In this document: one piece after another, positions 25,390 through 34,131 of the stretch | Layout of the letters: each line of letters starts with the position of its first letter | Position numbering within the stretch: the first letter of the stretch is position 1 | Source of the DNA: Haloarcula nitratireducens | GTDB taxonomy: Archaea; Halobacteriota; Halobacteria; Halobacteriales; Haloarculaceae | NCBI RefSeq assembly: GCF_019599505.1 | Contig: NZ_RKLT01000010.1 | Coordinates: 1-64,000 of the forward strand | Length of the DNA: 64,000 nucleotides | Reading direction: 5' to 3' | Position numbers and translations under genes: made by a program | The notes under the pieces: model-generated | The model's database searches: none | What the model was told of the DNA's origin: nothing | The model's input: only the letters and a program-made list of their open reading frames with translations

Positions 25390-27129
25390 ATGGTCGGATT
25401 CGAGGTTTCCGCTGTTGCCATCCTCGTCGCCGTCGTTGTCTGCGGTCTCCTGTACTGGCAGGCCGGCCTGTGGCCCACCAAACGGTTCCGAGCAGATGGT
25501 GGGACCGTCGGCGAGACCAGAGCGGAGTTTCCCGACCCAACGGAACTGCTTCAGTGGCTCGTTACCGTCGATCATCGTCGTATCGGAATTCTCTACCTTG
25601 CGTTTGGGACCGTTGCCGGCCTCTGGGGAGCCACGGATGCAATGATGATCCGAACTGAACTGTTGACACCGGAGTCGACTGTCTGGACGGCCAACACGTA
25701 TAATGCTTTGTTCACGACGCATGGCCTTACGATGTTGCTGCTGTTCGTTACACCGATTTTCACGGGTATCGGGAACTACTTTGTGCCGTTGCTCATCGGT
25801 GCTGACGACATGGCGTTTCCACGGTTGAACGCCATCGCATTCTGGCTGCTCCCGCCATCTCTCGTCTTCGTTCGCATCGGTCTCATCACTGAAACTGTCG
25901 GCCGACTCCTCGAAGCGGTCGGCCTCCGGGTCGCGTTCCTCTTCGCGCTCGAACCACCGAAACTTGGATGGACACTTTACCCGCCACTCTCGGCGCAAAC
26001 GGTGAACCCGGAAACGGATGTTCTCTTGCTCGGCTTGCATCTCTCTGGAATCGCGACCACCGTCGCCGCTATCAACTTTATCGTCACGATACTCCTAGAA
26101 CGCGGCGAGGACGTCTCTATAGCTGACATCGACATCTTCTCCTGGGGCATCCTCACAATGAGCGGTCTCATCCTGTTTGCATTTCCCGTCCTCGGGAGCG
26201 CGCTCATCATGCTGTTGCTTGACCGTAACCTCGGGACCACCTTCTTCGTTGTTGACGGCGGCGGACCGATCCTCTGGCAACACCTCTTCTGGTTCTTTGG
26301 CCATCCGGAGGTGTACATTATCGTATTGCCAGGCCTGACACTTGTGAGCCTCATCCTCCCGAAGTTCGCCGGCCGAAAGGTATTCGGCTTCCGGTATATG
26401 GTATACACGACCCTCGCGATCGGCGTCCTCTCCTTTGGTGTCTGGGCGCATCACATGTTCGCCACCGGTATTGACCCGCGTCTCCGGATGTCGTTTATGA
26501 TCGTGTCTGTGGCTATCGCAGTGCCGAGCGCTATTAAGACATTTAGTTGGATCGCAACACTGTGGAACGGGCGGATCCGATTCACCGCACCGATGCTGTT
26601 CTGTATTGGCGGCGTCAGCACGTTTATCATCGGCGGCATCACCGGTGTCTTCCTTGCGTCTATTCCCGTAGACCTCTTGATGCACGACACATGGTACGTC
26701 GTCGGTCACTTTCACTTCATCATCATGGGGCTCATCATCTTCGCGATGTTCGCCGGGAGTTACTACTGGTTCCCGATATTCACCGGGAAGATGTACGACC
26801 GACGGCTTGCTTTGATACATATCGGATTGACATTCATTGGCGTCTGGCTCGCCTTCACTGCGATGCTCCTACTCGGGTACGCTGGTCTTCCTCGACGGTA
26901 CGCGACGTACCCGCCGAAGTTCATCCTCCTCCAGCAGATTGCGACTGTCGGTGCGTACATGATCAGCGCTGGCACGTTCGTATGGCTCTGGAATTTGATG
27001 CAGTCTTACCGGAAAGGACAGCGGATCACGGACGCCGACGTGTGGAATCTGAAAGAGACAGGCCAGTTCACCCGCGAATGGCAGTGGTTCGAGAACCGCC
27101 TCGAAGAGAAGCGGGGGGACGACCGATGA
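25390..27129 (+). CDS. coxA: Cytochrome c oxidase subunit I (set 2)
   Basis: 579 residues from ATG 25390 (MVGFEVSAVAILVAVVVCGL); an extension to 25357 is less likely. It has a complete A-type core: TTHGLTMLLLF, GADDMAFPR (D-channel Asp present), FGHPEVY, WAHHMFATG and VVGHFHFIIMGL. It differs from the set 1 enzyme in an insertion near residues 160-185 (RIGLITETVGRLLEAVGLRV), which lengthens the loop between helices III and IV. The stop overlaps coxB by four bases (ATGA). Confidence 0.94.
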   Translation: MVGFEVSAVAILVAVVVCGLLYWQAGLWPTKRFRADGGTVGETRAEFPDPTELLQWLVTVDHRRIGILYLAFGTVAGLWGATDAMMIRTELLTPESTVWTANTYNALFTTHGLTMLLLFVTPIFTGIGNYFVPLLIGADDMAFPRLNAIAFWLLPPSLVFVRIGLITETVGRLLEAVGLRVAFLFALEPPKLGWTLYPPLSAQTVNPETDVLLLGLHLSGIATTVAAINFIVTILLERGEDVSIADIDIFSWGILTMSGLILFAFPVLGSALIMLLLDRNLGTTFFVVDGGGPILWQHLFWFFGHPEVYIIVLPGLTLVSLILPKFAGRKVFGFRYMVYTTLAIGVLSFGVWAHHMFATGIDPRLRMSFMIVSVAIAVPSAIKTFSWIATLWNGRIRFTAPMLFCIGGVSTFIIGGITGVFLASIPVDLLMHDTWYVVGHFHFIIMGLIIFAMFAGSYYWFPIFTGKMYDRRLALIHIGLTFIGVWLAFTAMLLLGYAGLPRRYATYPPKFILLQQIATVGAYMISAGTFVWLWNLMQSYRKGQRITDADVWNLKETGQFTREWQWFENRLEEKRGDDR

Positions 27130-27875
27130 ACCGGAAGCGACTCGCGCTCATGACTGTAGTAGCGCTAGGCACGACCGCCGCGGCAATACTCTTGGTGACG
27201 AAGGACGTCAGTCAGTACGACTCGACGACTGAAGGACTGCTCAGGAACCTCCACCGAACGCTGTTAGTTGTCGCCGTTGCCCTCGGGGTTGCCGTCGAAG
27301 CGGCGCTGTTCTACACGGCGATTCGCTTCCACGGCAACAACGACCCGAAACCGACCGAAGAGAACCAGCGGCTGGAGGTGACGTGGACAGTTGCCGTGGC
27401 CCTTGTCCTCCTGTTCGTCGGGAGCGCGTCGTACGTCGTGCTCGCCGACCCGATGGTGTCGACGCCACCCGATGCCACACCTGACGCGAACGACGTGCAG
27501 GTCCGAATCACGGGCCAGAACTGGTTCTGGTCGACCACCTATCCCGAACAGAACGTGGCGGTGAAAAACGAACTAGTCTTGCCCGTAAATCGAACCATCT
27601 TCTTCGAGGTTACATCGAAAGATGTGATTCACTCCGTGCATATCCCTGGACTCGGTATCAAACAGGACGCAATTCCCGGACGCGTGAACACGTACAGGAC
27701 GCGACTGACCGGTACTGGGACCTACCGACTGTACTGTGCGGAGTACTGCGGGACCGGTCACTCGAAGATGATGGCAACGGTGAGAGTCGTGCCTCAAGAT
27801 GAATACCAAGCATGGCTTCAGCAGCGGCGACAAGAGCCGAAAGCAAAGAACGCGTCGGCGCTATCGTCTCGTTAA
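27126..27875 (+). CDS. coxB: Cytochrome c oxidase subunit II (set 2)
   Basis: 249 residues from ATG 27126, overlapping the coxA stop. Signal-like first helix, LALMTVVALGTTAAAILLV, then two membrane helices (about 40-60 and 85-105) and a CuA domain with VIHSVHIPGLGIKQDAIPGR and CAEYCGTGHSKM, all ligands present. The tail is shorter than that of the set 1 subunit II. The order coxA-coxB differs from the divergent coxB/coxA arrangement in set 1. Confidence 0.94.
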   Translation: MNRKRLALMTVVALGTTAAAILLVTKDVSQYDSTTEGLLRNLHRTLLVVAVALGVAVEAALFYTAIRFHGNNDPKPTEENQRLEVTWTVAVALVLLFVGSASYVVLADPMVSTPPDATPDANDVQVRITGQNWFWSTTYPEQNVAVKNELVLPVNRTIFFEVTSKDVIHSVHIPGLGIKQDAIPGRVNTYRTRLTGTGTYRLYCAEYCGTGHSKMMATVRVVPQDEYQAWLQQRRQEPKAKNASALSSR

Positions 27876-28114
27876 TTCCACCACGAATCCACCGTTTCGC
27901 TGCAAAGGCAGCCGGCTTATCATCCCTGATGCGGTCCTAGAACCGGCGAGCAGTCAGCAAGTATAGCCGTCCGGGTAGTAAACGGCTCCTTCTATACAAG
28001 CGTACAAGACCTATATTTCGACAACAGCTACGCGATAGGCGGTATCGATACGAGCATATTCTGCATTATCTATTTTCCACAATATCCTTGATGCTGGCAT
28101 GCGTATCACCAGCC

Positions 28115-28474
28115 ATGGTACCTAGCGAGAAGCCTGAAACCGAGACACGGGAACAAGGTGTTGAGTTCGGCGAGCTGGAAGCTAAGCTCCGGTCACACGA
28201 GTATCCGACCACCCAGAAAGAGCTACTACAGGAGTACGGCGACTACGAACTCGAACTGAGCGATGGATCAAAAACTCTCCAAGAGATTCTCGAAGGAGGA
28301 GAAAATACCAACGATGACGTGGGAGATAAACAGTACGACTCGCTTGAGGAAGTTCACCAATCGGTTCTCAATATGGTTGGGGACGAAGCTGTTGGTCGGC
28401 GAAACTATAGCGATCGCGGCGGGTCGTTGGAAGGACAAGGAATAGACAGAGAGAAAGGCGACGAAACGTTGTGA
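28115..28474 (+). CDS. DUF5789 family protein
   Basis: 119 residues from ATG 28115. GVEFGELEAKLRSHEYPTTQ with KELLQEYGDYELELSDGSKT, and later VLNMVGDEAVGRRNYSDRGG, are the hallmark blocks of haloarchaeal DUF5789, a small acidic protein of unknown function. It is complete, and no operon partner is apparent. Confidence 0.85.
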   Translation: MVPSEKPETETREQGVEFGELEAKLRSHEYPTTQKELLQEYGDYELELSDGSKTLQEILEGGENTNDDVGDKQYDSLEEVHQSVLNMVGDEAVGRRNYSDRGGSLEGQGIDREKGDETL

Positions 28475-28560
28475 ACAACTGTCTCAGTACCGCTCGGAGA
28501 GATTCATTCCACGATGATGAGATAATATTAGTGTGTTGAGCTGTCCGACTACGAGTTAAT

Positions 28561-28791
28561 TCACTGCGAGCGCGGTTCTTCGTCACCAACTTCTCGGTTC
28601 GATTGACTAGTTCGAATAGCTTCCCAATCCTCACTGGAGAGAATTTGGCTATAGAGTGCCTCTATCGTATCGGCAGTAACCGTATCTTCTTGCTTTCTCT
28701 GAGAGCAAATGTCCCTCGGGGCCGGGCGAGGCATTTCGTCCTCCAGAGCAGGACACTGAACTTGGATAGCGATTACACCGCCTCCAACCAT
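28561..28791 (-). CDS. Short hypothetical protein
   Basis: A 76-codon frame from ATG 28791. The last 45 residues (TVTADTIEALYSQILSSEDWEAI split around residue 50) are acidic and haloarchaeal in style; the beginning is less convincing. No family is recognised. It may be the end of a truncated gene. Confidence 0.3.
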   Translation of the reverse strand: MVGGGVIAIQVQCPALEDEMPRPAPRDICSQRKQEDTVTADTIEALYSQILSSEDWEAIRTSQSNREVGDEEPRSQ

Positions 28792-29048
28792 GCGTCGTCA
28801 GAAGAGAGTCCTGAGTTCAAGTCTACGACTTCAGTCTTGGTCGATGACCTGGTGTGGATAGCAGGATGCCTGCTCCGAGGGCCGTAATCAGGTGGAGGCG
28901 ACAAATGATACAATATCGCCTCCGAGAGGAAGGAGTTAGGCTACTGGTCGAAAAATGGGTATACCAATGTGGGTAGCCACCCGCTCCTAGACCTGAACCT
29001 GACAATGCTGGCAGTCACTTTAAGACTGTTACGGAAAAACATCCAATT

Positions 29049-29309
29049 ATGGTTTCGCCCAATACGGTTGAGACCGAGGACGAGTACATTCATGTGCAGT
29101 TCCGTGACCCGGATCAGTTCGACGAAATCCGGACACCCGACTGGGCAGAGAATCCGGCTCACTCTGTCTCTGAAGGTAGCGAGGTCCGAATGGGCAGGGA
29201 AGAGGAGAACGATGATTGGGAGGTCGAGTCGGTGCTCCTGAAAAAGAGCGTCGGCGAGGAGAAGGCAGAGGAAAAGGCCAAACAGATCGTCGATAAGATC
29301 GAGTCTTGA
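29049..29309 (+). CDS. Conserved small haloarchaeal protein, function unknown
   Basis: 86 residues from ATG 29049. The protein has a compact layout: EYIHVQFRDPDQFDEIRTPD, WAENPAHSVSEGSEVRMG, a short acidic loop, WEVESVLLKKSVGEEKA and a C-terminal helix EKAKQIVDKIES. It is strongly acidic and complete, and it resembles a widely occurring haloarchaeal hypothetical of the same length. No enzyme motif is seen. Confidence 0.75.
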   Translation: MVSPNTVETEDEYIHVQFRDPDQFDEIRTPDWAENPAHSVSEGSEVRMGREEENDDWEVESVLLKKSVGEEKAEEKAKQIVDKIES

Positions 29310-29406
29310 ACCACCTCATCTTTACCGATGACTGCACAGCAGTTCGACTCTCCCGAGAGTTAACTACGACGACCATCGGTTTTTCTGCTGACGAATACTA
29401 GAAATT

Positions 29407-29991
29407 ATGCCCGCTGCGGGGACTCTCATCCACGACGAGGTGACGAACGCGGTCATCGGGTGGGCGCTGATTAGCGTTGTGACGATTGCTGCCATCTCGA
29501 CTGCTATCAGCGGGGACTATCTTCGGACTACGTTCACAGTACTCATTGCCGCCGTAGCTGCACTCCCAGCACTCGTCCGGGCTAACCACGAAGTGATGGT
29601 ACCGTGGCCGTTACTGGCCCTCACGACGGGGGCCGTCGTCACCCTTTCCTTCGGTGGACGACCGGACATCGGCACGCCTGTGGCTGTCGCGGGGTTGGCG
29701 CTGATTGGTGTTGCCGAACTCGGCGCGTTCACGACAGTCGAGATGAGTTACCGGTTTGCGGTCGGGTTTGCCACGCTCACGACGCTGGCTCTTCAAGGTG
29801 TCTGGATCGTCGCGCAGTTCTATGCCGATCGGTGGCTCGAGACCGAGTATCTTACAACGCAGGTAGAACTCCAGATAGACATCGTCATCGTCACAGTCAT
29901 CGCTGTCGTTGTCGGGCTCCTGTTCCAGTGGTACGTCACCCGGTTTGAACCACCGGGATCACGAGCGTATCACGGAGGGCCTACAGAATGA
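29407..29991 (+). CDS. Five-helix membrane protein, function unknown
   Basis: 194 residues. Hydrophobic helices lie at about 15-33, 40-60, 65-85, 90-120 and 155-180 (IDIVIVTVIAVVVGLLFQWY). A short acidic Glu-Met-Ser loop, TTVEMSYRF, lies between helices 4 and 5. It overlaps the next gene by four bases (ATGA), so the pair is translationally coupled and probably forms one membrane system. No family is recognised. Confidence 0.65.
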   Translation: MPAAGTLIHDEVTNAVIGWALISVVTIAAISTAISGDYLRTTFTVLIAAVAALPALVRANHEVMVPWPLLALTTGAVVTLSFGGRPDIGTPVAVAGLALIGVAELGAFTTVEMSYRFAVGFATLTTLALQGVWIVAQFYADRWLETEYLTTQVELQIDIVIVTVIAVVVGLLFQWYVTRFEPPGSRAYHGGPTE

Positions 29992-30638
29992 CGCTGACCG
30001 GCGTGCTGGATTTGTCTACTTGTAGAGAACAGGTCCTGACCCGGGGGCTCCAAGTTGCCCTCCTAGTACTGGCAGCGGGTGGCGTGGCGACAGGCCGATT
30101 GGGGGTCGCTGCGAACGCGGCACCGGCCTTGGGGGTGACGCTCCTCCCGGCCGCGCTACGCCGGGAGTACGGCTACGTTATGGACGCCCGACTCGCCCTT
30201 TGGATCACTGTCGCCGTCTGTCTCCACTCGCTGGGTGCCCTTGGGCCCTATCGCTGGTATCCCTGGTACGACGAGATCACGCACACTGTCTCGGGCGCCC
30301 TCGTTGCCGGGATTGGATACGCGACGCTCCGTGCGTTCGAAGAACACTCCCCCGAAGTCACCGTCCCTGATTCCTTCAGAGGATTCTTCGTGGTGATCTT
30401 CGTTCTGGCATTCGGCGTCATCTGGGAAGTCTTTGAATTCACCGCGGTCGTTCTGGCGCAGGCTCTTGGGACGGATGCACCGGTCACGGTCTTCGGTATT
30501 AACGATATCGTCACCGATATGGTAGCCAATATGACTGGCGGTATCCTCATCGCACTGTGGGGAACGCGCTACTTTCAGGGTCTGGCAGGCTTCTTCAGAA
30601 CCCGGCTGGATGCGTCCCGTGACCGAGATCCTCGGTAA
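29988..30638 (+). CDS. DUF2238/YjdF-like membrane protein
   Basis: 216 residues with about six helices. WYPWYDEITHTVSGALVAGI (about 88-107) and FGVIWEVFEFTAVVLAQALG (about 145-165), followed by INDIVTDMVANMTGG, match the conserved Asp/His and Glu motifs of DUF2238/YjdF proteins. These motifs resemble metal-binding membrane phosphatase or diiron-like sites but are uncharacterised. It is coupled to the preceding membrane protein. Confidence 0.75.
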   Translation: MTLTGVLDLSTCREQVLTRGLQVALLVLAAGGVATGRLGVAANAAPALGVTLLPAALRREYGYVMDARLALWITVAVCLHSLGALGPYRWYPWYDEITHTVSGALVAGIGYATLRAFEEHSPEVTVPDSFRGFFVVIFVLAFGVIWEVFEFTAVVLAQALGTDAPVTVFGINDIVTDMVANMTGGILIALWGTRYFQGLAGFFRTRLDASRDRDPR

Positions 30639-30641
30639 TGA

Positions 30642-30863
30642 TCATCTGTCCTTTTCGGGATTCTCGATAGCGTTCGAAGAGAACACTGTCGATACCTTGG
30701 TATAGCGTTCGGGATCAACAGGCAACCAGCACATAGTTCCGCCGTCTTTGTCTACACCTGCCTTGACGCATCCAGAGGATTCGTCGCTGTCGGTCACGAA
30801 CACAGTGGCGGAAGCGTCACCTGTTCTCCTTAAACCGCTCTTCAAGGACCATACCGAGATCAT
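30642..30863 (-). CDS. Short hypothetical protein
   Basis: A 73-codon frame. The segment TGDASATVFVTDSDESSGCV, then KDGGTMCWLPVDPERYTKVS, is plausible haloarchaeal coding sequence and ends at a stop 4 bp from the converging gene. The start is uncertain and no family is recognised. Confidence 0.35.
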   Translation of the reverse strand: MISVWSLKSGLRRTGDASATVFVTDSDESSGCVKAGVDKDGGTMCWLPVDPERYTKVSTVFSSNAIENPEKDR

Positions 30864-30908
30864 CTGGACTTCATGTGTATAATCTGGTCTTGAAAGTTTC
30901 CGCGATAG

Positions 30909-31073
30909 TCACGCCGCGGTCGGCGTCACTGATTTGAAGCCAGACGGCGGGATATGTGCTTCTCTCAGTCCAGTTGTAGATGTTTCAGAACCGCAGCTTA
31001 GCCATTCAGTCATGAGTCCATCATCGATCATCCCCATCTCTCCGCAGTAGTCACAGCGGTAACAGTGCGGAAG
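30909..31073 (-). pseudogene. Decayed DUF7130-like zinc-ribbon fragment
   Basis: The minus strand reads HCYRCDYCGEMGMIDDGLMT and then EWLSCGSETS. This aligns with the ribbon of the DUF7130 protein encoded at 2295-2681 (WRCENCGEMDELDDGLPTEC then CPACGSD). One Cys of the second pair is lost (EWLSCG for ECPACG). The N-terminal domain is missing: the fragment stops at the hairpin 31074-31091. It is a broken second copy. Confidence 0.6.
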
Positions 31074-31091
31074 CCACCCCTTTAGGGGTGG
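31074..31091. repeat. 7-bp perfect hairpin, possible IS200/IS605-type end
   Basis: CCACCCC TTTA GGGGTGG, followed by GTAACTGACA. It sits exactly where the zinc-ribbon fragment is cut off. Short perfect hairpins with such tails occur at ends of IS200/IS605 elements in haloarchaea, so it may be an insertion footprint. Alternatively it is a terminator for the minus-strand fragment. Confidence 0.35.
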
Positions 31092-31149
31092 GTAACTGAC
31101 AAGGCTACGTGATTGGGGGTTTTAATAGTTGGAGCCTCTTCTTCGAAAC

Positions 31150-33111
31150 ATGAGTACGCCTGAGACCGTAGCTGAAACGGCAGAATTTTCGGCAGAAAAT
31201 ATCGGTGGTATCGATAGTACTCAGGTCTCGATTCCATCTGGTGTGACCGTTCTGACCGGCAAGAATGCGACCAATCGGACGTCGTTCCTCCAATCGATTA
31301 TGGCGGCGATGGGGAGTAATCAAGCGACGCTCAAAGGCGACGCCGAGGAAGGGCGTGTTCAAATGAACCTCCAGGGAGAGACTTACGAACGGACACTCAC
31401 CCGAGTTGGTGATTCAGTCACGTTCGATGGCGAAGGCTACCTTGACGATCCCGAAGTCGCCAATCTCTTCGCGTTCCTGCTGGAAACCAACGAAGCACGC
31501 CAATCTGTCGCTCGTGGTGATGACCTTCGCGAAATTATCATGCGCCCCGTCGATATCGACGATATTAAAAGTAGAATTCGCGAATTAGAGGAGAAAAAGG
31601 ATGAAATAAATAATGAACTAGCCACCATCGAAGATAGAAAAACGGACATTCCTAAACTCGAACAACGACGAAATCAGATACAAGAACAGATTCAGGATAA
31701 AGAAGATAAACTTGCGGAAAAAGAAACAGAAATAGATGAAAGCAATCAAGATATCGAATCGAGTCGGCAGGAACAGAAAGAGCTAGAAGACAAACTCGAC
31801 GAACTCCGCTCGACGCGCTCAAACCTCGAATCGACGCGCCGCCAAATCGAAACGCAAAACGAGAGTATATCCTCGCTCAAGCAAGAGCGGAGCGATCTCG
31901 AAGACGAACTCGAGGGCCTGCCCGAAACGCCGATGGGTGATCACCAGCATCTCGAAACCGAGATCGAACAGCTTCGAGAGCAGCGCCAAACGCTGAACTC
32001 CCAAATATCAGACCTTCAGAGCCTTATCCAGTACAACGAAGGACGATTAGAAGATGAAGACTACGAGGTCCTCGAAACGCTCGATAGGGCTAACCAATCC
32101 GAACCGGACGGTTCGCCGACCGAGGCACTCCTTGCTGATGGCGATGACTCGGTTACCTGTTGGACCTGTGGCTCGACGGTCGAGCGTGAGCAAATCGAGG
32201 ACACTGTCGAACGTCTTCAGGAACGCCGGCAAGATTTGGTACAGGAACTGAACGGCGTCAAATCCGAACTTGAAGACCTCAAATCGACCCAGCGCGAGGC
32301 CAAACAGCAGCAAAACGAGCGTGAGCAAATCGAGCGCAAGCTTGCGGACATTGAAGATGAACTAGAGAGCCGCGACACACAGCTCGACTCGCTCAAATCC
32401 CAGCGTGAGGAGCTGACCGACGACGTCGAAACGCTTGAAGCCGACGTTGATGACCTCGAGTCCGATGATTTCGAAGAGGTACTCTCGCTCCATAAGGAAG
32501 CTAACCAGCTAGAGTTCGAGATCGATAGTCTCGAGTCTGATTTGGAGGAGGTCACCAAAGAAATCGATGAGATCGAGGATATGCTCGATCATGCGGACGA
32601 CCTCCGAGCAGAACGCGACGAGTTACTCGAGCAACTGACTGACGAACGGACGAAGATCGACCAAATTGAAGCCGACGCTGTCGATGAATTCAACGAGCAC
32701 ATGGACGCGATGCTCGAGATTCTGGACTACGAGAATCTTGACCGCATCTGGATCGAGCGTGTCGAACAGACCGTGCGTGAGGGCCGACAGAAAGTTGACA
32801 AGACCGCGTTCGACCTCCACATTGTTCGGACCACAGAGAATGGGGCAGCCTATGAGGATACAGTCGAGCACCTAAGTGAGAGCGAACGCGAGGTCACTGG
32901 GCTGATCTTCGCACTAGCAGGATATCTCGTGCACGATTTACATCAGACAGTGCCGTTTATGCTAGTGGATTCACTGGAAGCCATTGACTCGGACAGGATC
33001 GCCCAGCTCGTCGAATACTTCGAAGACTATGCAGAGTATCTTGTGGTCGCCTTGCTCCCGGAAGACGCGCAAGCACTTGATGACGATGTAAATCGAGTTA
33101 CTGCTATCTGA
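31150..33111 (+). CDS. Archaea-specific SMC-related protein (ASRP) with zinc hook
   Basis: 653 residues from ATG 31150. The N-terminal ATPase half has a variant Walker A, LTGKNATNRTSFLQSI, with Arg where Lys is usual. Two long coiled-coil arms (about 130-330 and 345-555) flank a zinc-hook-like CWTCG at about residue 337. The C-terminal half carries LSESEREVTGLIFALAGYLV (ABC signature-like) and VPFMLVDSLEAIDSDRIAQL (Walker B and D-loop region). These proteins are Rad50/SMC relatives found in haloarchaea on chromosomes and plasmids. They probably act in DNA organisation, repair or segregation. The gene is monocistronic, with an AT-rich leader. Confidence 0.9.
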   Translation: MSTPETVAETAEFSAENIGGIDSTQVSIPSGVTVLTGKNATNRTSFLQSIMAAMGSNQATLKGDAEEGRVQMNLQGETYERTLTRVGDSVTFDGEGYLDDPEVANLFAFLLETNEARQSVARGDDLREIIMRPVDIDDIKSRIRELEEKKDEINNELATIEDRKTDIPKLEQRRNQIQEQIQDKEDKLAEKETEIDESNQDIESSRQEQKELEDKLDELRSTRSNLESTRRQIETQNESISSLKQERSDLEDELEGLPETPMGDHQHLETEIEQLREQRQTLNSQISDLQSLIQYNEGRLEDEDYEVLETLDRANQSEPDGSPTEALLADGDDSVTCWTCGSTVEREQIEDTVERLQERRQDLVQELNGVKSELEDLKSTQREAKQQQNEREQIERKLADIEDELESRDTQLDSLKSQREELTDDVETLEADVDDLESDDFEEVLSLHKEANQLEFEIDSLESDLEEVTKEIDEIEDMLDHADDLRAERDELLEQLTDERTKIDQIEADAVDEFNEHMDAMLEILDYENLDRIWIERVEQTVREGRQKVDKTAFDLHIVRTTENGAAYEDTVEHLSESEREVTGLIFALAGYLVHDLHQTVPFMLVDSLEAIDSDRIAQLVEYFEDYAEYLVVALLPEDAQALDDDVNRVTAI

Positions 33112-33223
33112 GCGACAGCACGAAATTATTCTTGTTATCTAATCATTCTTATTCATCGTGCTAGAGTGGCTTTTGATGGACTCTTCTTCATGAGTCAAAC
33201 TAGCTGTATCCGAAGCTCCAAAT

Positions 33224-33540
33224 GATAATATTCATAGTAAATTCGCTTCTTCGGATGTATATTCTTCTGAAATCGCAAGGCTACGAGCGTCTGACTCATA
33301 TTTTAATAGGAGATATTTGTCATGACTTGCGGGAAAACGCAAGACTGCAGCCGGATGAGTCAAAAACAATGTGGCTCTTTATCTTGCCCACAGATTTGGT
33401 GCGGTAATCAAGATAGTAGTCGAACAAACATATCGAGATTGAGAGGGTTTCGCTGAGGGTTTCGCTAGGCGATCCATCCCCTGCCATCGATCTGTATCTC
33501 TGTGGCTATTCGACCTCTCACAAATCATAGATAAAGTCAC
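33224..33540 (+). repeat. Diverged non-coding repeat, copy 1 (partner at 54789-55085)
   Basis: No protein is encoded, yet the sequence is co-linear with 54789-55085. Matching blocks in order are GATAATATTCATAGTAA / GATAATATTCGTAGTAA, TTTATCTTGCCCACAGATTT / TTTATCTTGTCCCACAAATT, AACATATCGAGATTGAGAG / AACATATCAGATTGAGAG, CGCTGAGGGTT in both, and CATCGATCTGTAT / CATCGATTTGTAT. Strand is by convention. The rest of 33112-33939 holds no supported gene. Confidence 0.7.
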
Positions 33541-33642
33541 CACACGCCGATATACGTAATCTGAGCGTATCTAGCTAGATGGACTGCGTCCACTCGCGTC
33601 AACGCTACGAGCCACCCTTGCCTCGGCTGGCTATACCGTATC

Positions 33643-33668
33643 GTTCACCGGAAACCCGGTGTCTCTCG
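33643..33668 (+). repeat. Solitary Orc-box-like repeat
   Basis: GTTCACCGGAAACCCGGTGT shares its core with the three repeats at 280-628 and contains the dyad CACCGG-AAAC-CCGGTG. The GTGTGT extension is shortened to GTCTCTC. It lies between the ASRP gene and the conjugation-like block. Confidence 0.45.
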
Positions 33669-33838
33669 GCTATCTGTCTGCCCCACGCCTCAAGCATAAA
33701 TATCGATCCGTTGCCGAGCAATCTAATTGACGTTGAGAGTGACCAACTGCTAACGGCAGGCAGTATGTCGATTTCACCTCGGGTCGTGTCTACCCACTGT
33801 ACACGACGTCATCGCTGAGAGGGAAAGGTGCGCCCCGC

Positions 33839-33879
33839 GCTAGAACACGGGGCGTAGTGGTCTGCGCCCCCTCTCTCGT
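33839..33879 (+). repeat. Duplicated leader motif, copy 1 (copy 2 at 34484-34518)
   Basis: GCTAGAACAC (33839-33848) and CGCCCCCTCTCTCGT (33865-33879) recur with shorter spacing at 34484-34493 and 34504-34518, where they form the leader of the pilin-like gene. Here no gene follows on the plus strand. The two copies flank the small minus-strand gene pair. Confidence 0.6.
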
Positions 33880-33939
33880 AAGTAGGCGACGCGGACCATC
33901 GCTAGGTGAGATGGCATACGTGAAAAGCGCACGGGTCGC

Positions 33940-34131
33940 TTAGTCAAGGCCAACGAGACGGCGACCAATCCATCGAGCGACGTATATCGCCATTAGCAGG
34001 CCAGCGGCCTGGCTGACTGGTGATTCAAACGCCAAGAGCGGGATAGAAATTGCGACGAGGGCAACAACCACATAGACCAGAAATCCAACGGCCCTTCGGG
34101 CCGCGAGTTCAACGATGTCCACGGCGGACAT
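33940..34131 (-). CDS. Small two-helix membrane protein of the conjugation-like block
   Basis: 63 residues: MSAVDIVELAARRAVGFLVY, then two helices (FLVYVVVALVAISIPLLAF and QAAGLLMAIYVARWIG) and a basic end. It follows the 79-residue gene with the stop and start adjacent. The family is not recognised. Its place just before a type IV secretion-like operon, divergent to it, suggests a role in that system or in its control. Confidence 0.6.
   Translation of the reverse strand: MSAVDIVELAARRAVGFLVYVVVALVAISIPLLAFESPVSQAAGLLMAIYVARWIGRRLVGLD

Noticed and set aside
26547..27125. Long in-frame extension upstream of coxB (set 2)
   Set aside because: It lies entirely within coxA in another frame, is Arg/His-rich, and ATG 27126 has the normal coupled overlap and a proper signal helix.
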